A stretch of 8,974 nucleotides of DNA from DASQDT01 sp036380435 (GCA_036380435.1 DASVES010000455.1:1-8974), one strand, 5' to 3'. Shown: positions 1-7,282, numbered from the stretch's first letter. The notes: generated from the letters alone by a model not told the origin. Numbers and translations: made by a program.

Positions 1-516
1 CATTCAAAACCGAGAACATTACGCGCCGCTAGTACAGAAAGCAAGCGCCTATGAATGCCTGAAGGCGACAGCACACACGTCACTCAAGACGTTTGTACCG
101 TCGCTCTCACCAAACTCCCTTGTAATCCTGCTGCCGCTAAAATCAAAAGCTACAGCGACATCCCGGTGTGCAATGCCCATGCCATCCGAAGCCATCTTCA
201 GAATAGCCATAAATACAACACGTTATTAGACGATCCCGTTTTTCACAGAGCCATGCGACGCGTTGATGTCGAGTCAATTATACACCAATTTACGTATGGA
301 ACACGAGCAGCCCCCTTTTGACACGCACAGAGTCTGGAACGTTTCTGAACCGGCCTGTTTTGACTCCCATATTTATCAAAAGTCAGGTATTCCGCGTATT
401 TTACGATGTCTCGACGACGAACCGCCGCCGACTCCAAAGGATGCCGGCGGCGGTTTCAGGGCATTTATTGATTCAGGCTGTTCTTTTGCTTTATCTGAGT
501 CGCTTCCGCTGAGGCG
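1..516. other. Non-coding, lower-GC region downstream of the operon
   Basis: This stretch follows the last gene of the leftward operon. By eye it is close to half GC, clearly below the GC-rich genes to its right. Short open frames occur on both strands (the longest about 90 codons), but none has a Shine-Dalgarno sequence, a recognisable motif or the codon bias of the neighbouring genes, so I do not call a gene here. The only clear structure is the GC-rich hairpin at 420-455, listed separately. The motif TTTTGAC occurs twice, at 316-322 and 358-364. No tRNA or other RNA gene is recognisable. It could be an old intergenic region or the edge of a transferred segment; the sequence alone does not decide. 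Confidence 0.5.
420..455 (-). terminator. GC-rich hairpin, candidate operon terminator
   Basis: Two perfect 11-base arms, AACCGCCGCCG at 420-430 and CGGCGGCGGTT at 445-455, enclose a 14-base loop that can itself pair as TCC-AAA-GGA. The hairpin starts about 60 bases after the stop codon of the VWA gene, where a terminator for the leftward operon is expected. There is no run of U after the stem in that direction (TTCGTCGTC follows), so it is not a textbook intrinsic terminator. It could instead act as an mRNA-stabilising 3' structure. Confidence 0.4.
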
Positions 517-1758
517 CTACCTTTTGGGCGCGTAATAACCGATGCGCGTCGTGGCCCGGTGGCCGGGGTCGGCGGTGGTGACTTCGACGCGGCGGAATCT
601 GCCGTCGCGTGCGGCGTTGAGCGGCGTGTAGTAGAGGGCGTACTGGCTGCGCAATTCCTCGGCGACCTCCGTGTAGACGGAGTCGAGCGCGTCGAAACTG
701 GCGGGCGTGTAGAGGCGCCCGCCGGTGGCGCGGGCGAGGTCGGCAAGGTTGCTCTCGCTCGACTCCAGCACGCGCAACGACTCGCGCAGGTCGCCGATGC
801 GCAAATCGTTGAAGCGGACAGTGGCTTCCGTCCCGGAGAGCAGAGTGTCGAGTTCCCTACGCTTGCGCGCGCCCTCGATCTGCGTGTTGCTGATGGCGTA
901 GAGGGCGGCCTGAGATTCGAGGAGGGCGCGCAGCACAGACTCCAGCGTGGCGGCCCCGCGTCCGCTGTCGATGCCGTCGGAGAGCACGACGACGGCGCGG
1001 CGTCTCTGGCCGGGCGTGAACTGTTCGCGCGCCGCGAGGTAGAGAGCGTCGTTGAAGCGCGTGAAGACGCCGGGGGTGAGCCGGCGCAGCGCACGGCGCA
1101 GTTGCGTGTGGCTCTGCGTCCAGTCCTGAAGCAGCTCGACGCGGTCGTCAAATTTTATCAGGCTGATGCGGTCATCGGGCGCGAGGCGTGTGGCGAACTC
1201 ACCGACGGCGCGGCGGAAGTCGTCAAAGCTCGCGGCGACGGACGAGGATGAGTCCACCATCAGCACCACGTCAACGGGCACTTGCCGCAGCGACAGGTCA
1301 CTGAGCGGCTGCGCGCGGCCGTCCTCGCGCACGACGAAGTCCTCTCGCGTGAGCGCGGGCACGAGGCGCCCTTCGGCGTCGCGCACGGTGACGGGGAGGA
1401 GCACTTCGAGGGAGTTGACGGTGATGACCTCGTCGTCATCGACTGCCTGTTGTTGTTGCTGTCGGGCCGGCGCTTGATTTTCCGCAGGAGCTGAATCTTT
1501 TTTCTGAGCCGGAGTTGTCTGAGAGTGTTGCTGTGGCTGGGTCTTGCGCGGGCGGGTGTTGCTTTGCGTTTGAGCGGCGGGAGCGAGCAGTGAGGCGACA
1601 AGCGTCACTGCGAGTAGCGATAGGCCGATAAACTTAACCGGGGCGGGCTGTGTCCGTTCCGCCTCCGAAGAACCCGTTGCACTTGATACGCGACGGCCGC
1701 GCGGACGAGTCACTTCGCCGCGCGTCTCTGAAACAAACGTGTCACTCCCCTTGTTCAT
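517..1758 (-). CDS. Secreted or anchored von Willebrand factor A domain protein
   Basis: A 413-residue protein with a VWA domain of the kind common in Acidobacteriota. After a polar N-terminal stretch of about 40 residues there is one hydrophobic segment (about 41-61), either a long signal peptide or a membrane anchor, then a Gln/Pro-rich linker with a QQQQQ run (about 62-106). A small beta-rich part follows (about 110-160, including LLPVTVRDAEGRLVPAL), then the VWA fold from about 160. The metal-binding MIDAS site looks complete: D169-x-S171-x-S173 in VDSSSSV, T233 in GVFTRFND, and D261 in VLSDG. Such domains bind protein partners through a metal ion; the partner is unknown. The ATG lies 4 bases after the stop of the upstream gene, with GGAG 10 bases before it inside that gene's last codons, so the two are probably translationally coupled. 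It is the last gene of the operon. The domain call is secure and the role is not. Confidence 0.9.
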   Translation of the reverse strand: MNKGSDTFVSETRGEVTRPRGRRVSSATGSSEAERTQPAPVKFIGLSLLAVTLVASLLAPAAQTQSNTRPRKTQPQQHSQTTPAQKKDSAPAENQAPARQQQQQAVDDDEVITVNSLEVLLPVTVRDAEGRLVPALTREDFVVREDGRAQPLSDLSLRQVPVDVVLMVDSSSSVAASFDDFRRAVGEFATRLAPDDRISLIKFDDRVELLQDWTQSHTQLRRALRRLTPGVFTRFNDALYLAAREQFTPGQRRRAVVVLSDGIDSGRGAATLESVLRALLESQAALYAISNTQIEGARKRRELDTLLSGTEATVRFNDLRIGDLRESLRVLESSESNLADLARATGGRLYTPASFDALDSVYTEVAEELRSQYALYYTPLNAARDGRFRRVEVTTADPGHRATTRIGYYAPKR

Positions 1759-1762
1759 GCGC

Positions 1763-2518
1763 TCAGTTCTCCGGTCTGGCGGGGGCCGCGTCGTCGCTCA
1801 TGGCGGAGCGCATCGCCGCGATGACCGGCTCGGAGACGCGGCGCTTGCGAAGCTCGGAGAGCTTTTCGGGAGCGAGGTCGAATTCCGCGGGCGACTGCTC
1901 GATGCGGCGGACGATGGTGCCCTCGCTGAAGCCGGCCTCGACCAGCTCGACGACCGAATCGTTGGTGAGCGTGGGCGTCCGCTCAAGCTTCGGCGCGGCC
2001 GCGGCGCCGCCCTCGGCGGGCGGTCGGATGATGCGGACGGTGGCGCTTCCGGTGGTCAGCGTTTCGCCCTCGCTGCCGCCGCCGACGCCGTTCTGGCGGA
2101 CGCTGCCGCGCGAACCTCCCGACGAGCCGAAGATGTTCGTCTCGCCGGGGTCGCTGGCTCCGCCTTTGCCGCCCGGCATGCCCTGTTTGAAGAAGGAGTC
2201 GTCGCTGCCCCAGTCGTCCTCGGCGGCGACGAGCGTCGTGTCGAGGTCGTGGCCGATCATCGCGAGGATTATTTTCTCGCTGACGCCGTTCTTCTTGAGG
2301 TCGATGAGACGGTCGGGCGAGAGGTCGAAGCGCGCGGGGCGCGTGCGGATGATGGCGATGACGGTCTTCTCGCGGAAGCCTGCGCGCACGAGCTTGACGA
2401 CCGAGAAGTTAGTCAGCGGCGACTCGGAGCGGCGCGCCGGCCCCTGCGCGAAGGCCGCGACGGACGCGGCGGCGCACAGCGCGAGCGCGAGCATGGGTGT
2501 CGATGCACTGTGTCTCAT
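1763..2518 (-). CDS. Secreted protein with two copies of an unrecognised ~55-residue domain
   Basis: A 251-residue protein with a clear signal peptide (hydrophobic about 8-22, likely cut after AAFAQ). The rest consists of two copies of one domain, at about residues 35-89 and 184-238, joined by a Gly/Ser/Asp-rich linker of about 95 residues. By hand alignment the copies match at 29 of 54 positions. Shared signature: LTN-x-SVV-x-LV-x-AGF, then T-x-x-x-x-I, PA-x-FDL-x-P, and VSE-x-x-I-x-AM. The pattern suggests a small helical bundle. I have the impression of similar domains in acidobacterial exported proteins but cannot name a family or activity. The ATG has AAGGA upstream at good spacing (AAGGATGGAAACGA-ATG). 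It follows the broken gene by 30 bases and is coupled to the VWA gene, so the two may work together. The function is unknown. Confidence 0.82.
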   Translation of the reverse strand: MRHSASTPMLALALCAAASVAAFAQGPARRSESPLTNFSVVKLVRAGFREKTVIAIIRTRPARFDLSPDRLIDLKKNGVSEKIILAMIGHDLDTTLVAAEDDWGSDDSFFKQGMPGGKGGASDPGETNIFGSSGGSRGSVRQNGVGGGSEGETLTTGSATVRIIRPPAEGGAAAAPKLERTPTLTNDSVVELVEAGFSEGTIVRRIEQSPAEFDLAPEKLSELRKRRVSEPVIAAMRSAMSDDAAPARPEN

Positions 2519-2548
2519 TCGTTTCCATCCTTGGCGGAGTTGAGTCCG

Positions 2549-2895
2549 TCATGGCTCCCTGATCTCGAAGGAATCGAGGAACCGCTCGCCCTCGCGTGAA
2601 GGGGACGCATCATTGTAGCGAAAGAATGCGACGGTGTAGAAGCGTTTCTCGGTCAGATACATTCTCAGGACGCCGGTGTTGCGCGGCGACTCGACGGCGA
2701 ACTCGCGCCCGCGATGCGCGCCCAGGGAGATTTCTCTCTGTAGGTGAACGGCGGCGGCTCGGACGGGAAGAGTGCGGAGAAACCGGCGTCGGCAAACTTC
2801 GTCCACGAAGACTCGCCCGCTCCCGTTTGCGACGCGGCGGGCGATGCCGCCGCCAGAAGAATCAACGCTGAGAGCAGTGCTGTTCTTAGTCTCAT
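2549..2895 (-). pseudogene. Small secreted protein gene broken by internal deletion and frameshift
   Basis: Two pieces of one gene lie in different frames. The 5' piece starts at ATG 2895 (MRLRTALLSALILLAAASPA, a good signal peptide) and reads through WTKFADAGFSALFPSEPPP, then loses sense and stops at 2665. The 3' piece is in another minus-strand frame, is sensible from about 2737 (REISLGAHRGREF) and continues through LRMYLTEKRFYTV and FLDSFEI to a TGA at 2549-2551. From memory, secreted proteins of this style have 'GFSVLFP' near the start, 'GREF' in the middle and 'FLDSFK' at the end, with about 50 more residues between the first two. So the gene seems to have lost an internal segment and its frame around 2730-2750. 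A single base error would fix the frame but leave a product of only about 113 residues. The start lies 19 bases after the transglycosylase stop. An assembly error is possible. Confidence 0.65.
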
Positions 2896-2914
2896 GCGTT
2901 CGGCCGGCACATCG

Positions 2915-3901
2915 TCAATCTCCGCCCTGATAGCGCGCGCTGATGCGGCGCACGTAGTTGCGCGTCTCGCGATAGGGCGGGACGCGGTGGCCATACTTGC
3001 GAACCGAGCCTTCGCCGGCGTTGTAGCCCGCGAGCGCGAGATCGACGCGTCCGTTGAACATGTGGAGCAATTGCTTGATGTAGCGTGTCCCCGCAGCGAT
3101 GCTCTGCGCCGGGTCGTGCGGGTTGCGCACGCCGAAGCGCGCGGCCGTCCCCGGCATGAGCTGCATCAGCCCGCGCGCCCCGACGGGGCTGACGGCGCGC
3201 GCGTTGAAGTGCGACTCATGCTCCATCACGAGGAAGATAAGGTAAGGGTCAACGCCGTGGCGAGAGCCGTTCTGACGGATGAGTGAATCGAGGCCGCGGC
3301 TTCCGGTCGTCCACGCGCGCTCGCGCCTCGCGCCCTTCGACGCGCCGCTGGCCATCGCCACGTCGTCGGCCGGCGCGCGCATGCGCTCGACGCGCTCGAC
3401 GCGCTCGCGGTCGATGAAGATCGTCAGGTTGCCGCGCTTGTACCAGACGCCCTCGGCGGTCTCGTTCGCCTCGTCAACCTCCATCTCGGCCCCGCCCTTC
3501 AGGTGTATCCAGACGGTCTGCGCCAACTGTGCCGCCGCGACCACCGTTAACACCTCGTCCGTCTTTGTCGCGTTCTTAACTTCGACAAATGACTTCGACT
3601 CACTCGCGGGCTTCGGCGTGCGCTCGATGGCGCGGACGCGCGAGCGCTCGACGTGGTGCGTCACGCCGCCGCGTCTGTACCAGACGCCCTGCGCGTCTTC
3701 CCAAGCCTCGTCTACCTCGATCAGCTTGCCGTCGCTCATCCGCAACTGGTCGCCGAGCGCGACCGAAGCGAAGGCGCAGACGGCGAGCGCCGTGAGCGCG
3801 AGACGGCCGACGCCTGCGAGCGAGCGGCCAACGACGCGAGCCAGAGGACGCCTTCGTCCCGACAATTCTTCGCCGGTCTTACAGCTCAAGTGGGTCGCCA
3901 T
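2915..3901 (-). CDS. Exported lytic transglycosylase (SLT family) with tandem N-terminal beta domains
   Basis: A 328-residue peptidoglycan lytic transglycosylase. These enzymes cleave the MurNAc-GlcNAc bond and form 1,6-anhydro-MurNAc. The N-terminus is basic (1-30), followed by a hydrophobic signal segment (about 31-49, likely cut at ALG-DQ). Two similar beta-rich repeats follow, residues 53-94 and 132-173, both with EVDEA...GVWY-x-RG and ending V-x-x-(I/V)-ER. The catalytic domain (about 203-325) carries the expected SLT motifs: E229 in MEHES as catalytic acid, GARGLMQLMPGTA (241-253) and AGYNAGEG (291-298). The start is supported by GGGGGA eight bases before the ATG. The first 23 bases overlap the end of the AAA+ gene, so the two are probably co-translated. 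Beside Tad pilus genes it is a natural candidate for opening the wall for the apparatus, which is inference; general wall turnover is the alternative. Confidence 0.93.
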   Translation of the reverse strand: MATHLSCKTGEELSGRRRPLARVVGRSLAGVGRLALTALAVCAFASVALGDQLRMSDGKLIEVDEAWEDAQGVWYRRGGVTHHVERSRVRAIERTPKPASESKSFVEVKNATKTDEVLTVVAAAQLAQTVWIHLKGGAEMEVDEANETAEGVWYKRGNLTIFIDRERVERVERMRAPADDVAMASGASKGARRERAWTTGSRGLDSLIRQNGSRHGVDPYLIFLVMEHESHFNARAVSPVGARGLMQLMPGTAARFGVRNPHDPAQSIAAGTRYIKQLLHMFNGRVDLALAGYNAGEGSVRKYGHRVPPYRETRNYVRRISARYQGGD

Positions 3902-5228
3902 CGCGTAATTCCCCCGTGTTGCGTTTGCCGGGGTCGTGGTTGCCGAACCCGTGCGAGGCTCCGAAGTAGTTGCGCCAGGCGGCGTCGATGAGTTTCGCCG
4001 ACAGCTCCAGCGGGCGGCCCTCGAAGAGACAGATGTCGGTGGCGCGGTCGAGAAGGTCGCGCGGCTCGCACGCCTTCATCTGGCGGTGCTCGATGATGTA
4101 GTTGTTGAGGACGTGGTCGAGCAGCGGACGCTCGACGCGGATGCCGCGCGTGTGCGCCTGCCGCTTGAAGATTTCGACGTAGGCGGCCGGAGTCGGCGGC
4201 TCGACGCGCGCGCGGTAGCCCATGCGACGCAGGAACGCCTCGTCAACCAAGTCCTTCTCGTCGAGGTTCGTGGAGAAGACGACGAGCTGCTCGAAGGGCA
4301 CTTCGATCTTCTTGCCGGTGTGGAGCGTCAGGTAATCGACGCGTCGCTCCAGCGGGATGATCCAGCGGTTCAAAAGGTCGTGCGGCTCGACGCGCTGGCG
4401 ACCGAAGTCGTCGATGACGAGCGTGCCGCCGTTGGACTTCATGTGGAAGGGCGCTTCGTAGAAGCGCGCGGCCTCGCTCCACTGGAGGTCGGCGTCGTCG
4501 AGCGTGAGTTCGCCGCCGACGATGACGAGCGGGCGCTCGATGAGAATCCAGCGGCGGTCGTAGTCGTCGGGCGAGTCGGCGGCGGGCGCCTGCCGGTGGT
4601 TGTGAGTGTCGTAGACGCGGATAATCTGGCCGTCGATCTCGATGGCGTAGGGAATCCAGATGTGGCCGGGCAGACTCGAGTTGATGCGCTCGGCGACGGC
4701 CGTCTTGCCGGTGCCCGGAGGGCCGGTGATGAAGAGTGAGCGACGCGAGTTGACGACGCAACCCATCGTTTGCAACAGCGAATCGGGGAGCACGAGGTCG
4801 CGGAAGGCGGCGCGCACCGAGTCGGGCGAGGCGGGCACGGCCGGCACCGCCTGAAGGCGCATCATGTGCGCGTAGTCGCGCAGGGAGACGGGCGCGGGGC
4901 CGACGTAGCCGCACATGGAGCGGGCGCGCGCGACGCGATCCCAGCCGCGGTCGAGCATCGAGTAGCGGGTCGCGCCCACGGCCGCCTGTAGCTTCACCTC
5001 GATCATCTTCTCGCGCGCGAGGCCGCGCAACAGCTCCTCGACCAGAGCGCGCGGCAGACGCATCTCGTCGGCGATGGACGCCGTCGTCGGCTCCGGCGAC
5101 TGCGCGACGTGCTTGAGGGCGAGGTCGGTCAGGAAGCCCTCGGACACGTCCGTGTCGGCCCACTCTTCCGGCGCCGGCGGCCCCATGCTCTCCATCTCAA
5201 GCCGCGTGAGAATCGTCGTGTGCGTCAT
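3879..5228 (-). CDS. AAA+ ATPase with N-terminal winged-helix domain
   Basis: A 449-residue cytoplasmic ATPase. The N-terminal part (about 28-100) looks like a winged helix (TASIADEMRLPRALVEELLR, then RYSMLDRGWDRVARAR), followed by a YVGPAPVSLRDY linker at about 108-119. The AAA+ core has Walker A GPPGTGKT (169-176), Walker B TLVIDDFG (269-276), sensor-1 N321 in VVFSTNLDEKD, and a candidate arginine finger in AFLRRMGYR (R334/R335). About 90 residues separate Walker A from Walker B, with a distinctive inserted part (YDTHNHRQAP, RRWILIERPLVIVGGELTL). Walker B ends in DD, not the usual DE. I recall similar ATPases in other bacteria, but no established substrate. It is not the MinD-like TadZ/CpaE usually found in Tad loci. 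The start has GAGG five bases before the ATG. It follows the TPR gene across a palindromic element and overlaps the transglycosylase gene. It may remodel or regulate a partner, possibly pilus-related. Confidence 0.9.
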   Translation of the reverse strand: MTHTTILTRLEMESMGPPAPEEWADTDVSEGFLTDLALKHVAQSPEPTTASIADEMRLPRALVEELLRGLAREKMIEVKLQAAVGATRYSMLDRGWDRVARARSMCGYVGPAPVSLRDYAHMMRLQAVPAVPASPDSVRAAFRDLVLPDSLLQTMGCVVNSRRSLFITGPPGTGKTAVAERINSSLPGHIWIPYAIEIDGQIIRVYDTHNHRQAPAADSPDDYDRRWILIERPLVIVGGELTLDDADLQWSEAARFYEAPFHMKSNGGTLVIDDFGRQRVEPHDLLNRWIIPLERRVDYLTLHTGKKIEVPFEQLVVFSTNLDEKDLVDEAFLRRMGYRARVEPPTPAAYVEIFKRQAHTRGIRVERPLLDHVLNNYIIEHRQMKACEPRDLLDRATDICLFEGRPLELSAKLIDAAWRNYFGASHGFGNHDPGKRNTGELRDGDPLEL

Positions 5229-5236
5229 CGGTTCCT

Positions 5237-5351
5237 CGTAGGACAGGCATTCCTGCCTGTCATTCCTGTCATTACTTCCGGCGTCATTTCAATCGGGCAT
5301 GATGTAGAGCCTGCCTGCGGCAGGCTGACAGGCAGGAATGCCTGTCCTACG
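5237..5351. repeat. REP/BIME-like palindromic element with 26-base inverted arms
   Basis: The arms at 5237-5262 and 5326-5351 are exact reverse complements over 26 bases (CGTAGGACAGGCATTCCTGC... against ...GCAGGAATGCCTGTCCTACG). Each arm is a hairpin on its own: GACAGGCA-TTCC-TGCCTGTC at 5242-5261, and GACAGGCA-GGAA-TGCCTGTC at 5327-5346. A third hairpin, AGCCTGCC-TGC-GGCAGGCT, lies at 5308-5326. The element fills the whole junction: its right end is one base from the TPR gene's TAA (5353-5355) and its left end touches the GAGG ribosome site of the AAA+ gene. This fits extragenic palindromes mobilised by REP-associated transposases, but no transposase lies in the window and I see no target duplication. 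In the mRNA it could affect stability or polarity between the two genes. Confidence 0.85.
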
Positions 5352-5352
5352 T

Positions 5353-6330
5353 TTACTGCCCGCCCGCCGCGACCGTGTCGCCGGCCTTGAGGACTTCGAG
5401 CGCCTGCCGGGCCGACTGCGCCTCGGCGTGCTTGCCGGTGCGTGCGTAAACGTCGGCGAGGCGGCCGAGGACGCTCGTCGAAGTGGGTTCGAGCCGGCGA
5501 GCCTTCTCAAGGTGCTCGGCGGCGTCGGCGTCGCGGCCGGCGCGCTCAAGGAGGGCGGCGACGTTGAGGCGGCCGTTGAACTCGCCGCCCGCGCGGGAGA
5601 AGCTCTTGTATGCGTCGTCGTACTTGCCGAGGCGGCTCTGGGCGAGGGCGAGGTTGTTGTGGATGCGCGCGTCGGCGGGCGCGAGCCGGGCCGCCTTTTT
5701 GAGCTTATCGACGGCGGCGCGGTAGTTGCCGTTGATGTAGAGCGAGTAGCCGAGGTTGTTGAGGGTCTGCGGGTCGTGCTCGTTGACATCGACGGCGCGG
5801 TCGTAGGAGTCGCGCGCGCGGTCGTGGAGACCCTTGCGGTCGTAGGCGACGGCGAGCAGGCTGTGGGCCCGACTCAGTTTGGGGTCGAGCGAGGAGGCGC
5901 GCGAAAGTTCCGTGATGGCCTCGTTGAGATTGCCGCCTTCGAGGTGCGCGCGGCCCCGGTCGAGGTGTTCCTGCGCGGAGCCGGCCGCCGCTTCCTTTTT
6001 CTCGCCGTTCTGGTAATCGACGCGCATCACGCCCGCGCTCTCGAACCGCTGCGCGTCGCCCTCGGTCATGCGCTCCATCTTTTTGCTGTCGCCGTCGCGG
6101 CCGAAGACTTTCGCCACGGCTTTGAAGGGCGCCTTGAAGATGCGGCCCCAGCGACTCCCCTTCTTCTTCGGCTGCTCGACATCGACGCCGGCGGGGCCGT
6201 CGGTCGTGCCGGCGACGACGTTCGTCGCCACGTCGCCCTCCTGCTCGTCGCCCTCGGCGCTCCAGAGCGCGGTGAAACCGATGGTCATGAAGAAAGCGAG
6301 AAAGATCGCGATGGTCGTTCTGTTGCGCAT
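5353..6330 (-). CDS. Secreted TPR protein in the TadD position
   Basis: A 325-residue exported protein with five to six tetratricopeptide repeats. The signal peptide is clear (hydrophobic 7-23, likely cut after WSA at 25). It lacks a lipobox cysteine, unlike typical TadD lipoproteins. An acidic stretch (26-53) is followed by a strongly basic, possibly amphipathic segment (54-86, including WGRIFKAPFKAVAKVFG), which might touch membrane or peptidoglycan. TPR units run from about 118 to 317: examples are AQEHLDRGRAHLEGGNLNEA, PQTLNNLGYSLYINGNYRAA and ARIHNNLALAQSRLGKYDDA. TPR arrays bind proteins. In Tad loci the TPR protein TadD helps assemble the outer-membrane part, so the position right after tadC suggests a similar job, although similarity to TadD proper is not shown. 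The ATG is 15 bases after the tadC stop. Its GGGAGG ribosome site starts at the last base of that stop (TAGGGAGG), pointing to coupling. Confidence 0.9.
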   Translation of the reverse strand: MRNRTTIAIFLAFFMTIGFTALWSAEGDEQEGDVATNVVAGTTDGPAGVDVEQPKKKGSRWGRIFKAPFKAVAKVFGRDGDSKKMERMTEGDAQRFESAGVMRVDYQNGEKKEAAAGSAQEHLDRGRAHLEGGNLNEAITELSRASSLDPKLSRAHSLLAVAYDRKGLHDRARDSYDRAVDVNEHDPQTLNNLGYSLYINGNYRAAVDKLKKAARLAPADARIHNNLALAQSRLGKYDDAYKSFSRAGGEFNGRLNVAALLERAGRDADAAEHLEKARRLEPTSTSVLGRLADVYARTGKHAEAQSARQALEVLKAGDTVAAGGQ

Positions 6331-6345
6331 GGGTCGTAAACCTCC

Positions 6346-7281
6346 CTACATCTTGCCGAACGTGTCGATGAGGTTGATGGCCGCGGGGCCGAGGATGGCG
6401 ATGAAGAGCGTGGGGAACAGGAAGAACGCGAGCGGGAACAGCAACTTCACCGCCGCCTTCTGCGCGGCCTGCTCGGCGCGCTGCCGGCGCTTCGTGCGCA
6501 GGCTGTCGGCGTAGACGCGCACGGCCTTCGCGATGGAGGTGCCGAAGCGGTCGGCCTGAATGAGCATGGCGACGAGGCTGCGGAGATCGTCAACTCCCGT
6601 GCGCTCGGCGAGATTTCTGAGCGCCTCGTCGCGCTCGCGCCCGACGCGTATCTCCAGATTCGTCAGTTGGAACTCCTCGCTGATGTCGAAGTGAACGTCC
6701 TTCAACTCGTCGCCGACGCGGACGATGGCCGCGTTGAGGCCGAGTCCGGCTTCGATGGAGACGACCATCAGGTCGAGCGCGTCGGCGAGGCCCCAGCGGA
6801 GGCGGAGCTGGCGGCCCTTGACCATGCGGGAGAGCACGTAACGCGGCAGAGCGAAGCCGACGACGAAGGAGAACGCGATCCAGAGCATCGCGCTCTTGAG
6901 CGGACGGCCCAGGAACGCGCAGCCCAGCGCCACCATCGCCGGGAAGCCGGCCATCGCCGCCAGATGCACCGCGCGGAAGATGATGGCCGACGCGGGCGCG
7001 CGGTAGCCGGCCTGCATCAACTTCTTCTGGAGCTTGCGCGCCTCCGAGGCCGACGGCGGCGCGAGACGCTGGAGCGGCTTGGCCACGCGCTCGGCGAGCG
7101 TCGAGACCTGCGACTCTTCGTCGAGCGACGGGGCGACCGCCACGGCCGCGCCGCCCAGCCCCGAGTCGCCCATCCGCCGCAGGCGCTCCGTGGCCGCGCT
7201 CTGCGGCCGGAACACGAGCCAGTAGAGCGCCATCACGCCGAGCGAGACGCACACGAATATGGAGATGGTGATGAGAAGCAT
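6346..7281 (-). CDS. tadC: Tad pilus inner-membrane platform protein TadC (T2SS F family)
   Basis: A 311-residue membrane protein of the type II secretion F (GspF/TadC) family, which forms the inner-membrane platform with TadB above the TadA motor. Membrane segments are at about 2-22, 103-125, 130-148 and 280-300. The cytoplasmic F domain lies at about 160-275, with LADALDLMVVSIEAGLGLNA and IQADRFGTSIAKAVRVYADS, and the end LLFPLAFFLFPTLFIAILGP is typical of TadC. I chose ATG 7281 because the MLLITISIFVCVSLGVMALY start looks like the family. An upstream GTG at 7341 in the same frame would add 20 residues, but those are encoded entirely by the heptanucleotide repeat (MISDKKNHFLLITYHSSLIT). No Shine-Dalgarno directly precedes ATG 7281; the nearest good one, AGGAG at 7358-7362, lies on the other side of the hairpin. 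Confidence 0.93.
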   Translation of the reverse strand: MLLITISIFVCVSLGVMALYWLVFRPQSAATERLRRMGDSGLGGAAVAVAPSLDEESQVSTLAERVAKPLQRLAPPSASEARKLQKKLMQAGYRAPASAIIFRAVHLAAMAGFPAMVALGCAFLGRPLKSAMLWIAFSFVVGFALPRYVLSRMVKGRQLRLRWGLADALDLMVVSIEAGLGLNAAIVRVGDELKDVHFDISEEFQLTNLEIRVGRERDEALRNLAERTGVDDLRSLVAMLIQADRFGTSIAKAVRVYADSLRTKRRQRAEQAAQKAAVKLLFPLAFFLFPTLFIAILGPAAINLIDTFGKM

Positions 7282-7282
7282 A

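Noticed and set aside
277..282. TATAAT on the minus strand as a promoter -10 box
   Set aside because: No acceptable -35 box at 16-18 bases and no gene downstream within the window; likely chance in AT-richer sequence.
55..321. Plus-strand open frame of 88 codons in the low-GC region
   Set aside because: No ribosome site, no recognisable motif, unusual composition for this genome and no supporting context; probably chance in a stretch with few stops.
559..1251. Long plus-strand open frame opposite the VWA gene
   Set aside because: It is the mirror of a GC-rich gene with strong codon bias; the protein is low in complexity and has no domain, while the minus frame has a full MIDAS site.
2725..2760. 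Programmed ribosomal frameshift joining the two halves of the small secreted protein
   Set aside because: No X-XXY-YYZ slippery sequence or clear downstream structure, and the joined product would still lack the middle of the protein.
3936..4739. Long plus-strand open frame opposite the AAA+ gene
   Set aside because: The opposite strand encodes Walker A, Walker B and sensor motifs; this frame is a compositional shadow.
5237..5351. Ordinary intrinsic terminator after the TPR gene
   Set aside because: The stems lack a following U-run in the direction of transcription, and the structure is three hairpins in a long inverted repeat, which fits a REP/BIME element better.
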